The position numbers and the translations under genes are program-made. Under the pieces are notes generated by a model. That model was given only the letters and a program-made list of their open reading frames with translations. It did not search any database and was not told the origin of the DNA. Of a DNA stretch of 64,000 nucleotides, positions 20,794 to 32,133 are shown in pieces. Numbering within the stretch: the stretch's first letter is position 1; every line of letters begins with the position of its first letter. Origin of the DNA: Eutypa lata (lineage: Eukaryota; Ascomycota; Sordariomycetes; Xylariales; Diatrypaceae); assembly GCA_022661535.1 (NCBI GenBank), contig JAKULF010000006.1:868001-932000 (forward strand). Reading direction: 5' to 3'.

Positions 20794-23700
20794 CCTGTAT
20801 GTGATTAGCCTGGGAACTGTCAGAGTGGGGAGATGATTGAGAACTTCAGATGACCAAAAGGTTGGCTTTGTTTGACGGATTCAAGAAGAAAGCAAATATT
20901 TATAGGGGTAGAGAGGGTGATCAGAATATGACATTAGTAATCACGGTTTGGATCAATGCGGAGTATTCTGGGCATGTAAATATGACAGGCATCGTTAAAT
21001 GTAGCCCCGATTCTCCGAATATTGCTATAGATAATCACAGTTTCCGATGTCAGATTATCTCTTTTTGCCAAGTACGGTCGAGTCATAAATCATCTGGGTG
21101 GGCGAGTTTTCTTGGCACCTAAAGGCTAAGAGGATGGTACACCATGGAAGTTCCTCAATCGCACATCACTACTCACTCACTGGGCTAGATACACTCTGAA
21201 ACTAATTCTTTGTGGAAAGAGCTATAATGTATTGTTAGTCCTTTTGAAGGTACAAAGTGTTTATATTAAGCAGATGTTCCCAACTTTATGAAAACCATAG
21301 TTGCTTATGATGAATAATTAAAGATAGGGGGCGGGGTCCATCTTTTTCAGGGGTCAATCGTAATATCTACGTCTAACCGCAAATATCTACATATTGTCTC
21401 ATAGTGTCGTTGAATTCAATAAGCATTGAATATTAATGTGTCTCGAGTATGTTATCTTTCGGTTTGGCATGACATTACGAACAAGGGAGCTGTGAACCTA
21501 AGTGTATACATCCCTTCATGAGGGGGAAGAGTCCTCGAGATATTAGTCTATCAATTGAGACGATCCTCGAATAATACCATGCAGTCGCTCTAATACTTTG
21601 AAATATGAGGTTAAAGCGACGCGGGAGTCTGGTGGCTATATGATGGTTATCTATTCAAGGCGCTGTGTATTCTCACAGATTACAGGTGCAATATCCGCTG
21701 GAAAGGTCCTGGCCCGGGTCGTTGATCTAAGGATCCTATCGACATGAATACCTAGCAAGTATTGTACGAGAACTTTTCATTCTAAAAAGACGTATTGTCT
21801 ATATGAATATGTAATCTTAATATACACGTGGGAGATAGGGCACACGAAATAACCGAAGCGTGACGACAGTCTTTGAGAAGTTAAATACAGCACTGCATCG
21901 ACTGAACCCTCGAACCAAACGGTGACTATCCTACTCTGTATTTGGGTAGACTCAACAAGAACAGATTGTAGTTAGATGATAATACGAATTGAAGTGGCAA
22001 AAGGGGGGCTGAGGGGGATGTCACGTGATCACAATATGAAGATATCGTGATGCCTGTTTTTAGCGGCAAACTTTTCATACACTCTAGTTAGTGTTCGTAT
22101 CCGAAGTGTTGTCTTTCTCCCTGAATGGAATAGTTCATTTCTGTTAATCTTGGAGATCTTGACGATGATCTCGATATGGGGGCTAGGATTGACAGATCTG
22201 ACGACTGGTTTGAATTGCGGCGCTGAGATCTATATATAAGGGGAGCTTGGATCTGAGAGCAGATGGATAGTTAATCCGATGTAGATACATTGATTTGACC
22301 CCTCGCCATGTGTTCTCGTAGTGATTTCTTTTCAACAAGAGCATTGATATAATGGAGAAGCAACGGAAACCCAATACCTAACTGACTACTAGGAAGCGAA
22401 ACTGTTTTTCTTAGTTAATATTATCCCTATTCCATAGCTGCAATAGGCACAGGCTCATTGCAATTCGATCCAGAGTGTCCCAAGGGATACTCCAAAAGCT
22501 CATATATATATGTAGCTTGTGGTGTTGGTTTGGTCTCATAAGTACCAATCAATGTAAGTACTTGGCAAACCTTGACCAATATGGCTTCTCTAGGTTAGCT
22601 ATAACCCAGATCATGCCCATCAGTGTCTATGGATGAGGGGGTTATTACTACCACGGCAGTCACGTGTATCAAACTTCGGAAGGCTGGATCGTTATCTCTA
22701 TTCAAATAAGACTGTCTCGTCTCGGCCTAGACTCTTCTTTGTAGCTATAAACCTGGTCATAAACCTGAGCCTATAGACTTTGCCTATTCGGGATGCAGAG
22801 GGAAATTCGGAACGAACCGCCGAAACCACCTAGACAATCTGTGAACTCCTACCACGAGTTATCCTGACTAGACTTCAATATAACAATGTAGTTTTCCCAT
22901 CTATCAGTGTTATTCGACATTCAAAGGGATAATAATCGTTGAATCCATAGCGGTTACAGTAACTGCAGAGATAAGAAAGAGAGAGGGGGGTAGCTATTAC
23001 GTAGTAAGCAGTCACTCAGTATCATGTCACATGCATGCCGTGGGATATAATACCCGGAGGGATTAGCTGCGCCTTAGGATGTCGGGTTAAGCGTGAGCTG
23101 ACGCATGCCGAGAATGATATTGAAACCCAAGGAATGCGGCGGACAACATGGCGTCGTACATACTCCAAGCCAATTGGTTTCCTCTCCGACGGACACTAGT
23201 TAAACGACAGCTTAATCTACCGACGGCAATCTATTTCACATGAGACTGTGTGTAGGGTTGCCAATTGCGGAAAATAAGGTTTGTCAGCCGCAGATTGGAG
23301 AATTACTGTCGCGGGCATATGGAAATTGTCGACACGAGTAGGTTCTGGTGTTTTCCTTGATTACTTGGGTAGAGGTAAATCTTTGGACAATTTTGGTACT
23401 GTGGGGTGTTTACTTTCATGCACCACCTGCTTTTCTGCTTTTGCAGGAGATCTAACGTGACAGCGTGATCGAGAAAAAAAAAGTTGACATGGGAAAAGTG
23501 GAATGCGATTTTCATTTTCTGCATTACTTGCGCATCCATGCAACATACATACCTACCTATAGATAATAGCGAAAAGAGACCTAGCACTCTTGCTACCTAC
23601 CTTATTACGCGTATACTTGAAAGGGGAGGCACTGATAGCCCTGCCGGATGCAAGTGATGTATTGAGATCACGAACGAGAGACGACCGACAAAAGAGTTTT

Positions 23701-24415
23701 TTTCAAGACGGTGAGACGGTCGGAGCCGTGTAGTTTACGAATGGGCCCGGCCTGTCGGACTGCTGAAAAAGCTTCCCTGTCGGCCCTGTCTGCTAAAATT
23801 ATGGTGCCAGCGCGATGGAATGTCACCCTGGTCCGTCTAGAAAGCGCCTGTTAATCCACAATTACTGCGGAACATCAGGATATCTCCAGGGGCCAATTCG
23901 AGATCGATGTGGACCCTGGTGATCTTGTTCGTAACGGTTGTCAAGTGGAATGATTGTGGATCTGTGACTGGGCAATCAAATCCTCTCAATCGACCAACGT
24001 GGGGGGCTCCCGAAAAAATAGCCTCTGTTCTTCCGGGAGCCTCCGGTATTCCGTACCCACTTGGCCAGGACACGATAGTCGAGTTAGTACGGTCGAGGCC
24101 GTAGGCGACTTAACGATATTGACAAAATCTCCTGATATGCGTAAATTGTAGGGACGATGCGAGCCGCAAGCTTCAATGTCCTTAGGCTCTATAAGATGCC
24201 GTCTAGTACTCAAAATGTTTACGTGGAATACTACCATGATCATCATCACATCAACAACACACATTCGAGAAGCATCATTGCTTTATTAATACAATCCACT
24301 CTCACCATACAATACAAATAATTATATAACCCCGATTGATTCAGTTCATTTTTAGATCTTTCACCTCCAAAAATAACTCATTTTGAATCCCATCCATTCA
24401 GCAACGCTACAAGCG
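20794..24415. other. long gene-free stretch
   Basis: About 3.6 kb between the epoxide hydrolase and the first permease has no supported gene. It contains short frames only. The most protein-like is on the minus strand at 23837-24073 and is listed separately. Base composition is ordinary, so it is not a RIP island. Confidence 0.5.
23837..24073 (-). pseudogene. possible gene fragment, unrecognised
   Basis: A 78-codon minus-strand frame ends VHIDLELAPGDILMF followed by RSNCGLTGAF and a stop. The segment Asp-Leu-x-Leu-x-Pro-Gly-Asp-Ile followed by a Gly-Ala-Phe turn recalls the C-terminal double-stranded beta-helix strands of TauD/TfdA-type Fe(II)/2-oxoglutarate dioxygenases, but the metal His is not visible. 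No upstream exons could be joined, so a broken remnant is the best reading. Confidence 0.2.
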
Positions 24416-26151
24416 ATGACAACAAATATGAATCCAAACCATACGCCGAGTATCACGGAAAGTGGTGGTTCGCCACCAAACGAGAAGGCTCATGCTCAGG
24501 ATGAGAGGAACGAGCTTCTTGCGAAACTTCCCGATCCCGATGCTGGAAAGTCAGACGAAGAACGTGCTGCCATTGTATGCATCAGCCCTATTACTACCCA
24601 ACCCCATGCATGTGACAAAAACTAATACCACCGTTTACAGGATAAAAAATTGGTACACAAGGTTGACATGTGGCTAATACCATGGCTCTCCCTCATGTAA
24701 GTTTTATAATCTAGATCTTTCTTATAGATCCGAGACTGTCGTGCTAACCAGTAATAACCAGATATCTTATGTCCTTCCTTGATCGAACAAATATCGGAAA
24801 TGCCAGACTTGCTGGTATGGAGGAAAGCTTGGGCATGTCGGGCAGCGATTACAATGTAGCCTTGTCCGTCTTCTTCATCGGCTACGCTATCTCCGAACCT
24901 ATCACGAATGCCTGCCTCAAGCGAACAACGCCCCGAATCTTCTTCACGGCCATCGTTTTCCTGTGGGGTCTCGTCATGACCCTCACGGGTCTCTGCACCA
25001 ACTACTCCAATTTTCTCGCCGCACGATGGTTCCTTGGCATGGCTGAGGGTAAGTGACTTCCGAAATTAAACAACACTTTTTTTTGGTATATTTTGCATAC
25101 TAATTTTTGTCCTCAAACAGCTGGTCTATACCCGGGTGTCAACTTTTATCTCTCCTGCTGGTATAAATCATCAGAAGTCGGTCTTCGTTCGGCGCTATTC
25201 TTCTCCGCAGCTGCTCTTGCCGGTTCTTTTGGAGGTCTGCTGGCTGCCGCCATCGCGCTCATGGAGGGTGTTAGTGGCTTGAAAGGCTGGGCTTGGATCT
25301 TCATCCTCGAGGGTCTCGCTACCATCGTAGTCGGCTGCTTCTGCTGGTGGATGATCTTCGACTGGCCCGAGGATGCCCGCTTTCTGTCACCCGACGACCG
25401 CATCCGTATGCAGCGCCGCCTCATTCTCGACAAGCAAGGCAAGACCGCCGAGGAGTTCGATAAGCGCCACATCTACGCCGCACTCAAAGACTGGAAGACG
25501 TACGGATATATGTTCATCTTTGCGGGCTGCCTTTGCCCGCTGTACGCCTTCTCTCTATTCCTCCCGACCATTCTCGGCAGCATGGGCTATTCTGGAACGA
25601 AAGCCCAGTTGTTCAGTGTCCCGCCTTATGCAGCCGGTGCCATCGTCACGGTCATTGTTGGTTGGTACTCGGACAAGAGTAGAATGCGTGGCTACTGCAA
25701 CATCGGGACGGTTTTGGTTGGCATCGTGGGATTTATCCTTTTGATCTCCACCGAAAACCCGGGTGTCCAATACGCAGGCACATTTCTCGGCGCTATGGGC
25801 ATCTACCCGACGGTCTCGAACACGCTATCATGGGTTGTCAACAACACAGAGGGCTCACTCAAGCGCGCCTTTGTCATCGGCATGGTAGTCGGCTGGGGCA
25901 ACCTCAACGGTGTTGTCTCATCCAACATCTACATCGTGGGCGAAAAGCCCCGCTACTACACAGGACACGGTGTCATCCTCGGATACCAGGTCTGCTGCTT
26001 GCTTGGTGGTTCCATATTGATGAACATCATGCTCAGACTGGAGAACAACAAACGCGCGGCTGGAAAGAGAGACGCCAAGTGGGAGGCTACATCCGAGGAG
26101 GAAAGGAACTTCGTCGGCGACAAGAGACCCGACTTCCACTACACGCTCTAG
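24416..26151 (+). CDS. MFS permease, Dal5/phthalate-type (anion:cation symporter)
   Basis: Four exons (24416-24574, 24641-24696, 24762-25048, 25121-26151) encode 510 residues. A soluble N-terminus of about 60 residues leads into the first membrane helix and the family signature YLMSFLDRTNIGNARLAG. A further helix set ends WFLGMAEAGLYPGVNFYL, the typical second signature, and about 12 hydrophobic segments are present in total. The family (allantoate permease Dal5, nicotinate permease Tna1, phthalate permeases) takes up organic anions across the plasma membrane with protons. All introns are GT-AG and phases fit. It is convergent with the LLM monooxygenase, with about 500 bases between the stops. 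The substrate is unknown, but the neighbour suggests it feeds that oxidase. Confidence 0.9.
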
Positions 26152-26655
26152 ACGGAACAAATACATCATAGAGACAAGAACAAAAAAGACTGGAAAAGCT
26201 TATACGATAGACACGCGATACGATACACAGGAGTTATCCGGATATGATATACAATACACGAGGGAACATGGTTTTTGGAATATACAGGCATCTGGATAGA
26301 TACCCAATTGGATAGATACCTAGGATCTCGGGAAGACTACTCGTTATAATACTTAATATCTAGAATGGTATCACTTCATACAAAAAGTTTCCTTTTAGCG
26401 AGTTCAGAGTGATGTGAAACAACAAGTGTAAACCCCTGATTGAACATGCCAGTATTTCAACAGTCTGCAGAGTACCTTTCACCTCCTCTCATTTTTACTA
26501 ACCAAGGATATATTAGTTAAACACCACCGGTTTTTTATGAACTGAATATCCCATGTCTGTATAAATACCACCCCAGATATCACAGAGCGAGATGCGACCG
26601 AACAACCCTATTTCCGTTGGAGAAATTTCCGAAACTCGTCCTCTCGGTCCCGAGT

Positions 26656-28760
26656 TCATTTCTCACCTGACACAAACTTATACTTTTTCCCAGGATGCGT
26701 CGACCGCAGCTGGGGATCTCCGGGAGATCTATAGAGGTTCTCGCGCGCAGTGCCCCCGGGGACCGCGTAGTCGCCGTTGCCCAGCCAGCCCCTCCGGTCC
26801 AACTCCGGGATGAGGTACTCGACAACGTCCTCCCAAGCACCCGGCACGACGACGTGTCCGATATTGAAACCATCAACATCAGCCTCCGTGACCCACCTCT
26901 CAATCTCATCCGCGACCGTCTTCCCACTCCCGACCTTAAAAGTCCCACTGCCCCCAATCGACTGAAAGTCCCCCAGCGTCTCCGGCGTCCAGCGTTCGTA
27001 CCCGTCCGGACGGACGAAGAGCCTTCGCTTCCGCGACGCCTCGATGTCCTTCAGGAGCGGGTGCTCCGGATCCGTCGGGAACTCCTCCCCCGGTGGAAAC
27101 TTGCTAACGTCGATATTGGATATCCCGCCGAAGAGCGCTAGCCCGCCGTCCGTGATGGCGTATTTCTTGTACCTGGCGAGCTTCTCCTGGGCTTCCTCAT
27201 CCGTCGCGCCTAGGATCGGCGTGAACTGCACGAAGAACTTGATGTCGTAGGGGTCGCGGCCGGCCGCGACAGCGAGCTCCCGCATCTTCTTGATGTTGGC
27301 CCCCACGAAGGCCGGGGTCGGGCCCCCGACGAATATGCACTCCGCGTCTACAACTCTCGGAGTTAGCTCTTTTCTCCTTCTAGATACCGTATCGATGTCA
27401 ACCATGTTTCAAGAGCACAAACTCCTTTTGACAAAGGAATGTGCTCCTAAACCACGCTGGATTGGGTAAAGTCACAAGTCACTCCGAGAGTACTTACGCT
27501 TGGCGGCGAAGGCGGAGCCGGCTGGCGACATGCCCGCTTGGAACAGGAGTGGCGTTCGCTGCGGGCTCGGGTCTACTTGGTGGGCGCTGACGGACTTGAA
27601 GAAGCGGCCCGAGTGCTCGACCTTGCGGACCTTGGTTGGGTCTGTGAAGGTTGATGTTGTGGTGTCCTTGATTACGGCATCATCTATTCCACGCTCGCGA
27701 GTTAGCAATTACTTCATCTAGCACCAACGCGGATTGTCTTGTCTCGGGAGTAGACATGGAGGCGAACAAAGGAGATGAAGAACCAAGTTGACGTCTAGGG
27801 AGTAAAATACCCCTAGACTAGGCTCGAAAGGGAAGAAAACAACTCTGGAAGCTTACCTGTCCAGGAACCTTCCCATAACCTAGTTCAGGGGTTTGTTAGA
27901 GAGGTACCCGCCCACGCATAGGCAGATGATTTCGAAAGGGGGTGGAAAACCCACTTATACATCAAGGATAGATACTCGTCCGCCATCTCGTATCTGAGAT
28001 CGTGCTCTGGGAGCTTATCTAGCCCCATCGCTCGAGCTGCATTGTCGCTCCACGAAGTCACGATGTTCTAGGGGCACTCAGTCATCATCTTCTTCTAAGT
28101 CAGCAAGCGCATAGTCGAACCCACCCATGCGATTCTCCCATTAGTTATGTGATCGAGTGTTGAAAACCGCTTCGCCAGGATGAATGGGGGTTCAAACGTA
28201 GCGCAGGCGGTTATCCCAAAGGCCAGACTCTCAGTAACAGCAGCCATCGCCGAGATTATCTACAGGAGAATCTTAGCTAGTGACAGAGTGCGAGGTCAAA
28301 TGATGGGTTGCTCTACCACGAAGGGGTCATATAATGGCCATTGTGCCCCTGCTTTGATGGCTGGCGCGTGACTGCCCTTGTATACATCATGCGACCCAAA
28401 ATTGTCGGCTTTGGACCAAAGGAGAAGTTATTTTCATTAGCACAGGCACCATCGTCCGAACTGACGGGCAGAACCTACCAAGGAACAATGCATTGAATTT
28501 GCCCTTTTCGAGCAACTTCGCCAGCTCGATCCAGTACGGAAGTCGATTCTTCTGCGCACTCTTGTCTTCGGGGTTTTGCCATTGTCCAATACTACATTTT
28601 CTATTCAGCTCATGTCATGGAAGATGAGAGACAAGACCGCTAACCTTATATGACCAACTCCATTCATGTCAAAGGCATTTAGCAGGATTCGTTTCTGTTT
28701 TCCATCTTTGGCATATCCAAACTTGGCATTACTATCCACGGACTGAGTTGAAGTAGACAT
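26656..28760 (-). CDS. LLM-class FMN-dependent monooxygenase, NtaA/DszA type
   Basis: Eight exons on the minus strand (28760-28645, 28591-28479, 28408-28317, 28259-28125, 28067-27955, 27879-27857, 27683-27498, 27347-26656) give 489 residues with all phases consistent. Conserved blocks in order: KRILLNAFDMNGVGH, IGQWQNPEDK, FNALFLADNFG, KAGAQWPLYDP, SAMAAVTESLAFGIT, LAKRFSTLDHITNGRIAW, NIVTSWSDNAARAMGLDKLP, LWEGSW, and a C-terminus around NIGHVVVPGAWEDVVEYLIP. These define flavin-dependent bacterial-luciferase-like monooxygenases of the nitrilotriacetate (NtaA) / dibenzothiophene-sulfone (DszA) group. They use reduced FMN supplied by a separate reductase, which is not in this window. Exon 6 is only 23 bases, and two donors are GTGGGT. 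It probably oxidises a heteroatom-containing substrate. Confidence 0.92.
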
Positions 28761-29535
28761 AATGTAGCAACTATTTTATGAAGGTTAAAGCCGTTAGTAT
28801 GATTTGACAAATGTGAGTATAGGGGTGTTAATAAAAGCAACCAACTCTTGTTATTGGGTAGCAATGCTCCACGGTCTCCTCGCTTAGAGATAGAGCGACA
28901 TCGCAGGGCATATAGAGAAATCAGAGGCCCTTTCGGGAACTCGTTGCCGTAATCTAGGTCTAGATAAAGCACGGAATTCTAGCCCTAAGTTCTACCAGCT
29001 TAGGGTAACCAGTTCGCTTCCCAGTCGACCTATGAGCCACGGACCTCTACCCAAGCTTCGAAGATAATGGTGGCAATGGTTCCATTATCGTGATAAAAGC
29101 CTATCAGATCACGGTTGGATGTTATACTATACGATGATGACTTGCTAAGAATATATTGCGCCATAAGGGGGGTTCATAGGCGACATGTTAGAGCCTCGGC
29201 GTTACCCAATCCGGTCTTCACGGGAGGATCCGGGGGTGTGGATACAGATCTGGATAGGTCTCCACTAAGCATCTTGGACTGGAAGTAATATAGTTAACTA
29301 AAATATTTGCAACTTGATAATAGTTAAGACATCTAATTAGGCTTTTGTGAAGGTGAATCCTCTGGTAAGTTTAATGAGACTATGGCTGGTAATAGTGTCA
29401 TAAGTCTCCAACGTGATTAGGGCTTCTTTTGATATTTCTTCATCCCCACTCTGCCACTGAGAATGATCTTTCGTAAAGGGGCCTCCTGAAACTAAGTATA
29501 TCTATTGATTGTAGGTCTTAGCTACGTTAACGAAT
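28761..29535. promoter_or_regulatory. upstream region of the LLM monooxygenase
   Basis: About 775 bases between the LLM monooxygenase start and the 3' end of the second permease, which is also on the minus strand. It should hold the monooxygenase promoter. No defined site can be assigned. Confidence 0.45.
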
Positions 29536-31449
29536 CTATGTTCTCAGACTTCTGACTGGATCTTCCTTCTCCTTGCGTTGGCGGTCCTCCCGATCCGAAT
29601 ACCAAACCACGAAGCACGTCCATGAGAAGAAAGTGACTTGCATGACGGCCTCCATAACGTAGCCATTGAAAAACCTCGGCGCCTCTAAGGTCGGGAACGC
29701 GACCAGCGGCACCCACGTGCCGAAAGCAGTGCTGATAGCCAGCATCGAGCTGACGATGAACGCGCGCTCCTCGGCATCCGCGGCACATGCTAGGTTTGCC
29801 ACGCTGTAGTTTATAGGGGAGAGCGACACCTCAATATAGCTAATTGCGACAGCAAACCTGTTTCCGTTGGTTAGGACTTGTCTCAAAAATACGTTTTGAT
29901 TCATAACACACCATTTGAAAGCGAAACTAGTTTCGTCATACAACAGCCAGGCGAACTTTGAGATGAAATGTACGCCGCAGACTGCCCCTATCAGGGGTAC
30001 TATCGCTTTTCTTCCACCTTTGTCTACGATCCAGGAGAATGCCAATATAAAGACGATTCCCAAGCTCGGGTGAATTGCCTATATATATACACATGTTAGT
30101 GACTAGTTTAAGACGATGATTATTAGATAGCTCAAGAGCTCTCACCGTGTAATTGTTGACTTGAACGACTGAATACTGTGGGTTGCTCTTGAGCCACAGT
30201 GCAGGGGCCCCTGTTATCATGCCCTCGTATCCCATGAGCCACATGACATTCCAAGGGACTAGAACCCAGAAGTGCCAGCGCCCCAGGAAGCGCTTGATGG
30301 AAGCTCTAGACAGAGTAAGACCCTTGGGACTCAGCCGTCCTTCAAGCGCCACCCGTTCTTTGGCTAGAGCGAACTCTTCCGCGGTCCAATACCATCGCTT
30401 GCCGTCTTTCGGCGAACCCGGAAAGGTGAGAAGTCCCCAGGCCGCGATCGGGAATGTCATGATTGAGGCGACGATATACATCCATCTCCACCCGGAGTGC
30501 CCTAATGCGCCGTCTAGAGATTGGTAGATCCGAGCGGCAAGAAGACCAGTCGTCATTGTCCCGACGCCAGATGAAACGTAGAAGATACCCGCTCGTCGAA
30601 CAAGTTCATCAGAACGATACCTAACGATAATTAGATGTGAGTTATGCGGAAGTTCAATCCTTTGTAGTAGGTAATAAACGTACCAGCTCCCTAGCACATA
30701 GTGAATCGAGCAGAAGTATGGTCCTGTTAGGCAAGTTAGCTCAAAATGGCGCCGCTATTCTGAACCCAAGTACACTTGCCCTCCAGTATCCCGATCATGA
30801 AGCGATACCCCGCAAGCTCTGAAAAGCTCTGGGCGCGGTAGCATAAAAGAGTAAAGACTCCCCAAATGGTCATCGCCGCAGGTATAACATATTGAGCTGG
30901 GTACTTTGTAACTAGTAGAGTCGCCGGGATCATTGATCTGTATATCTTTTCGTAAGTCTCCTGCTGTTTTCAGCTTTGCCCCAAAACTTACACGCAATAA
31001 CCAACACTAAAAATCGAACCAAGTTGCACGAGCTCATTTCCAAAGAGACCGAGTTCTAATAGCTATGATTAGTGTCTATACCTAAGTAGTATATATAAAC
31101 CCTAGTTCGGAAGCTTCATACCTTCTTTCATCCCGCTTATATAGGCATTTGCTAGAATTCCTCTATCGATATAGAGGATCTTGATATTTTCAGCTTTGTT
31201 CGCAGTCCTCTCAGTGTATCTCCCCAGACTTACCCAGAAACCAATGAAGGCGTATGTTAGGATGAAAAAGTCGAGTTTGAGGATGACGCGCCGTTCCAAG
31301 GGACCATCGTTCGCGTCGAACCACGAAAAGAATGACTTCTTAGTGAAATTTCGGTTCGGACGCTCTGTCAATTCGGTAGATAGTCCATTATCCGAGTTGT
31401 CGCCACTATCTGACAAGACTGTCGCTGAAGCTTGCTTTGTGGTTGCCAT
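29536..31449 (-). CDS. MFS permease, Dal5/pantothenate (Liz1/Fen2)-like
   Basis: Seven exons on the minus strand (31449-31122, 31055-30992, 30937-30780, 30723-30684, 30620-30146, 30078-29912, 29857-29536) encode 517 residues. After a polar N-terminus come FFILTYAFIGFWV, then YISGMKEELGLFGNELV, GYRFMIGILEGPYFCSIHYV-LGSW, and a cytoplasmic loop with WYWTAEEF. The second half has about six helices (NYTAIHPSLGIVFILAFSW onward). This is the same anion:cation symporter family as the 24.4-kb permease but a different subgroup, resembling pantothenate or vitamin-like acid transporters. The third intron is a GC-AG intron (GCAAGT donor). It is divergent from the Baeyer-Villiger gene, sharing a 684-base promoter region. 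Confidence 0.9.
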
Positions 31450-32133
31450 TGCTATAGAGGCGAGTATGCGAGAGACCGAGTAGTTGAGTTGGGCTCCTCT
31501 ACTGGATAATCCTAAGAAACGAACTCAGATGTCTTATACCATATCGTGTATCCGAACTTTTGGGTCACGATGTCCGTTGGCCAAGACTAGCATTCTATCA
31601 ACTAGGCCTTCCCTTATCTAGGGCGCGTAGGGTTGTTAATGATATAAGAGCAGCGATAATGGCGTGCTCTTCAGCCCTGGAGATAGTCCGCCCAGTTCCC
31701 GCGGCTCCTTTTCGTTTAGTTGCCTCCTCCGTTTCCGGACTCCCTTTGCGGCCGGTAGTACATAATTCGGGAGAGTCTTCCGCGTACGTGACAGGACCCC
31801 GAAATCACGTAATCCGGGTTGCCTGCAATCCCCACTACCGCCTTATGCTTCTCCCTCACAAAGTACGATGCCGAATCTATATAGTATAACGCTAGGAGTT
31901 ACTGCTTTTGGTCTCGAAATAACCGACGCTGCGATCATAGTGGTCCTGAGTGGCATCATTGCGAACGAGGTCGGTCTTGGCAATAGGTATCCTGAGTATT
32001 GGTGCGGCATGAAAATGCTGTAAAGCTGTTGTTAGCAATCAGTTGTACTTCTTAATACGTTCATTAGCATCACATAATTTCATTATACTACATTGATGTT
32101 CACTATATCTGATCTTCAGCGTGGGTACCAACA
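31450..32133. promoter_or_regulatory. shared divergent promoter, permease / Baeyer-Villiger monooxygenase
   Basis: The start codons at 31449 (minus) and 32134 (plus) are 684 bases apart with no gene between. The interval contains CGG-type sites, including a head-to-head GCGGCCGG near 31749, of the kind bound by fungal Zn2Cys6 activators. The architecture is compatible with co-expression of a transporter and an oxidase. The specific site is a guess. Confidence 0.4.
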
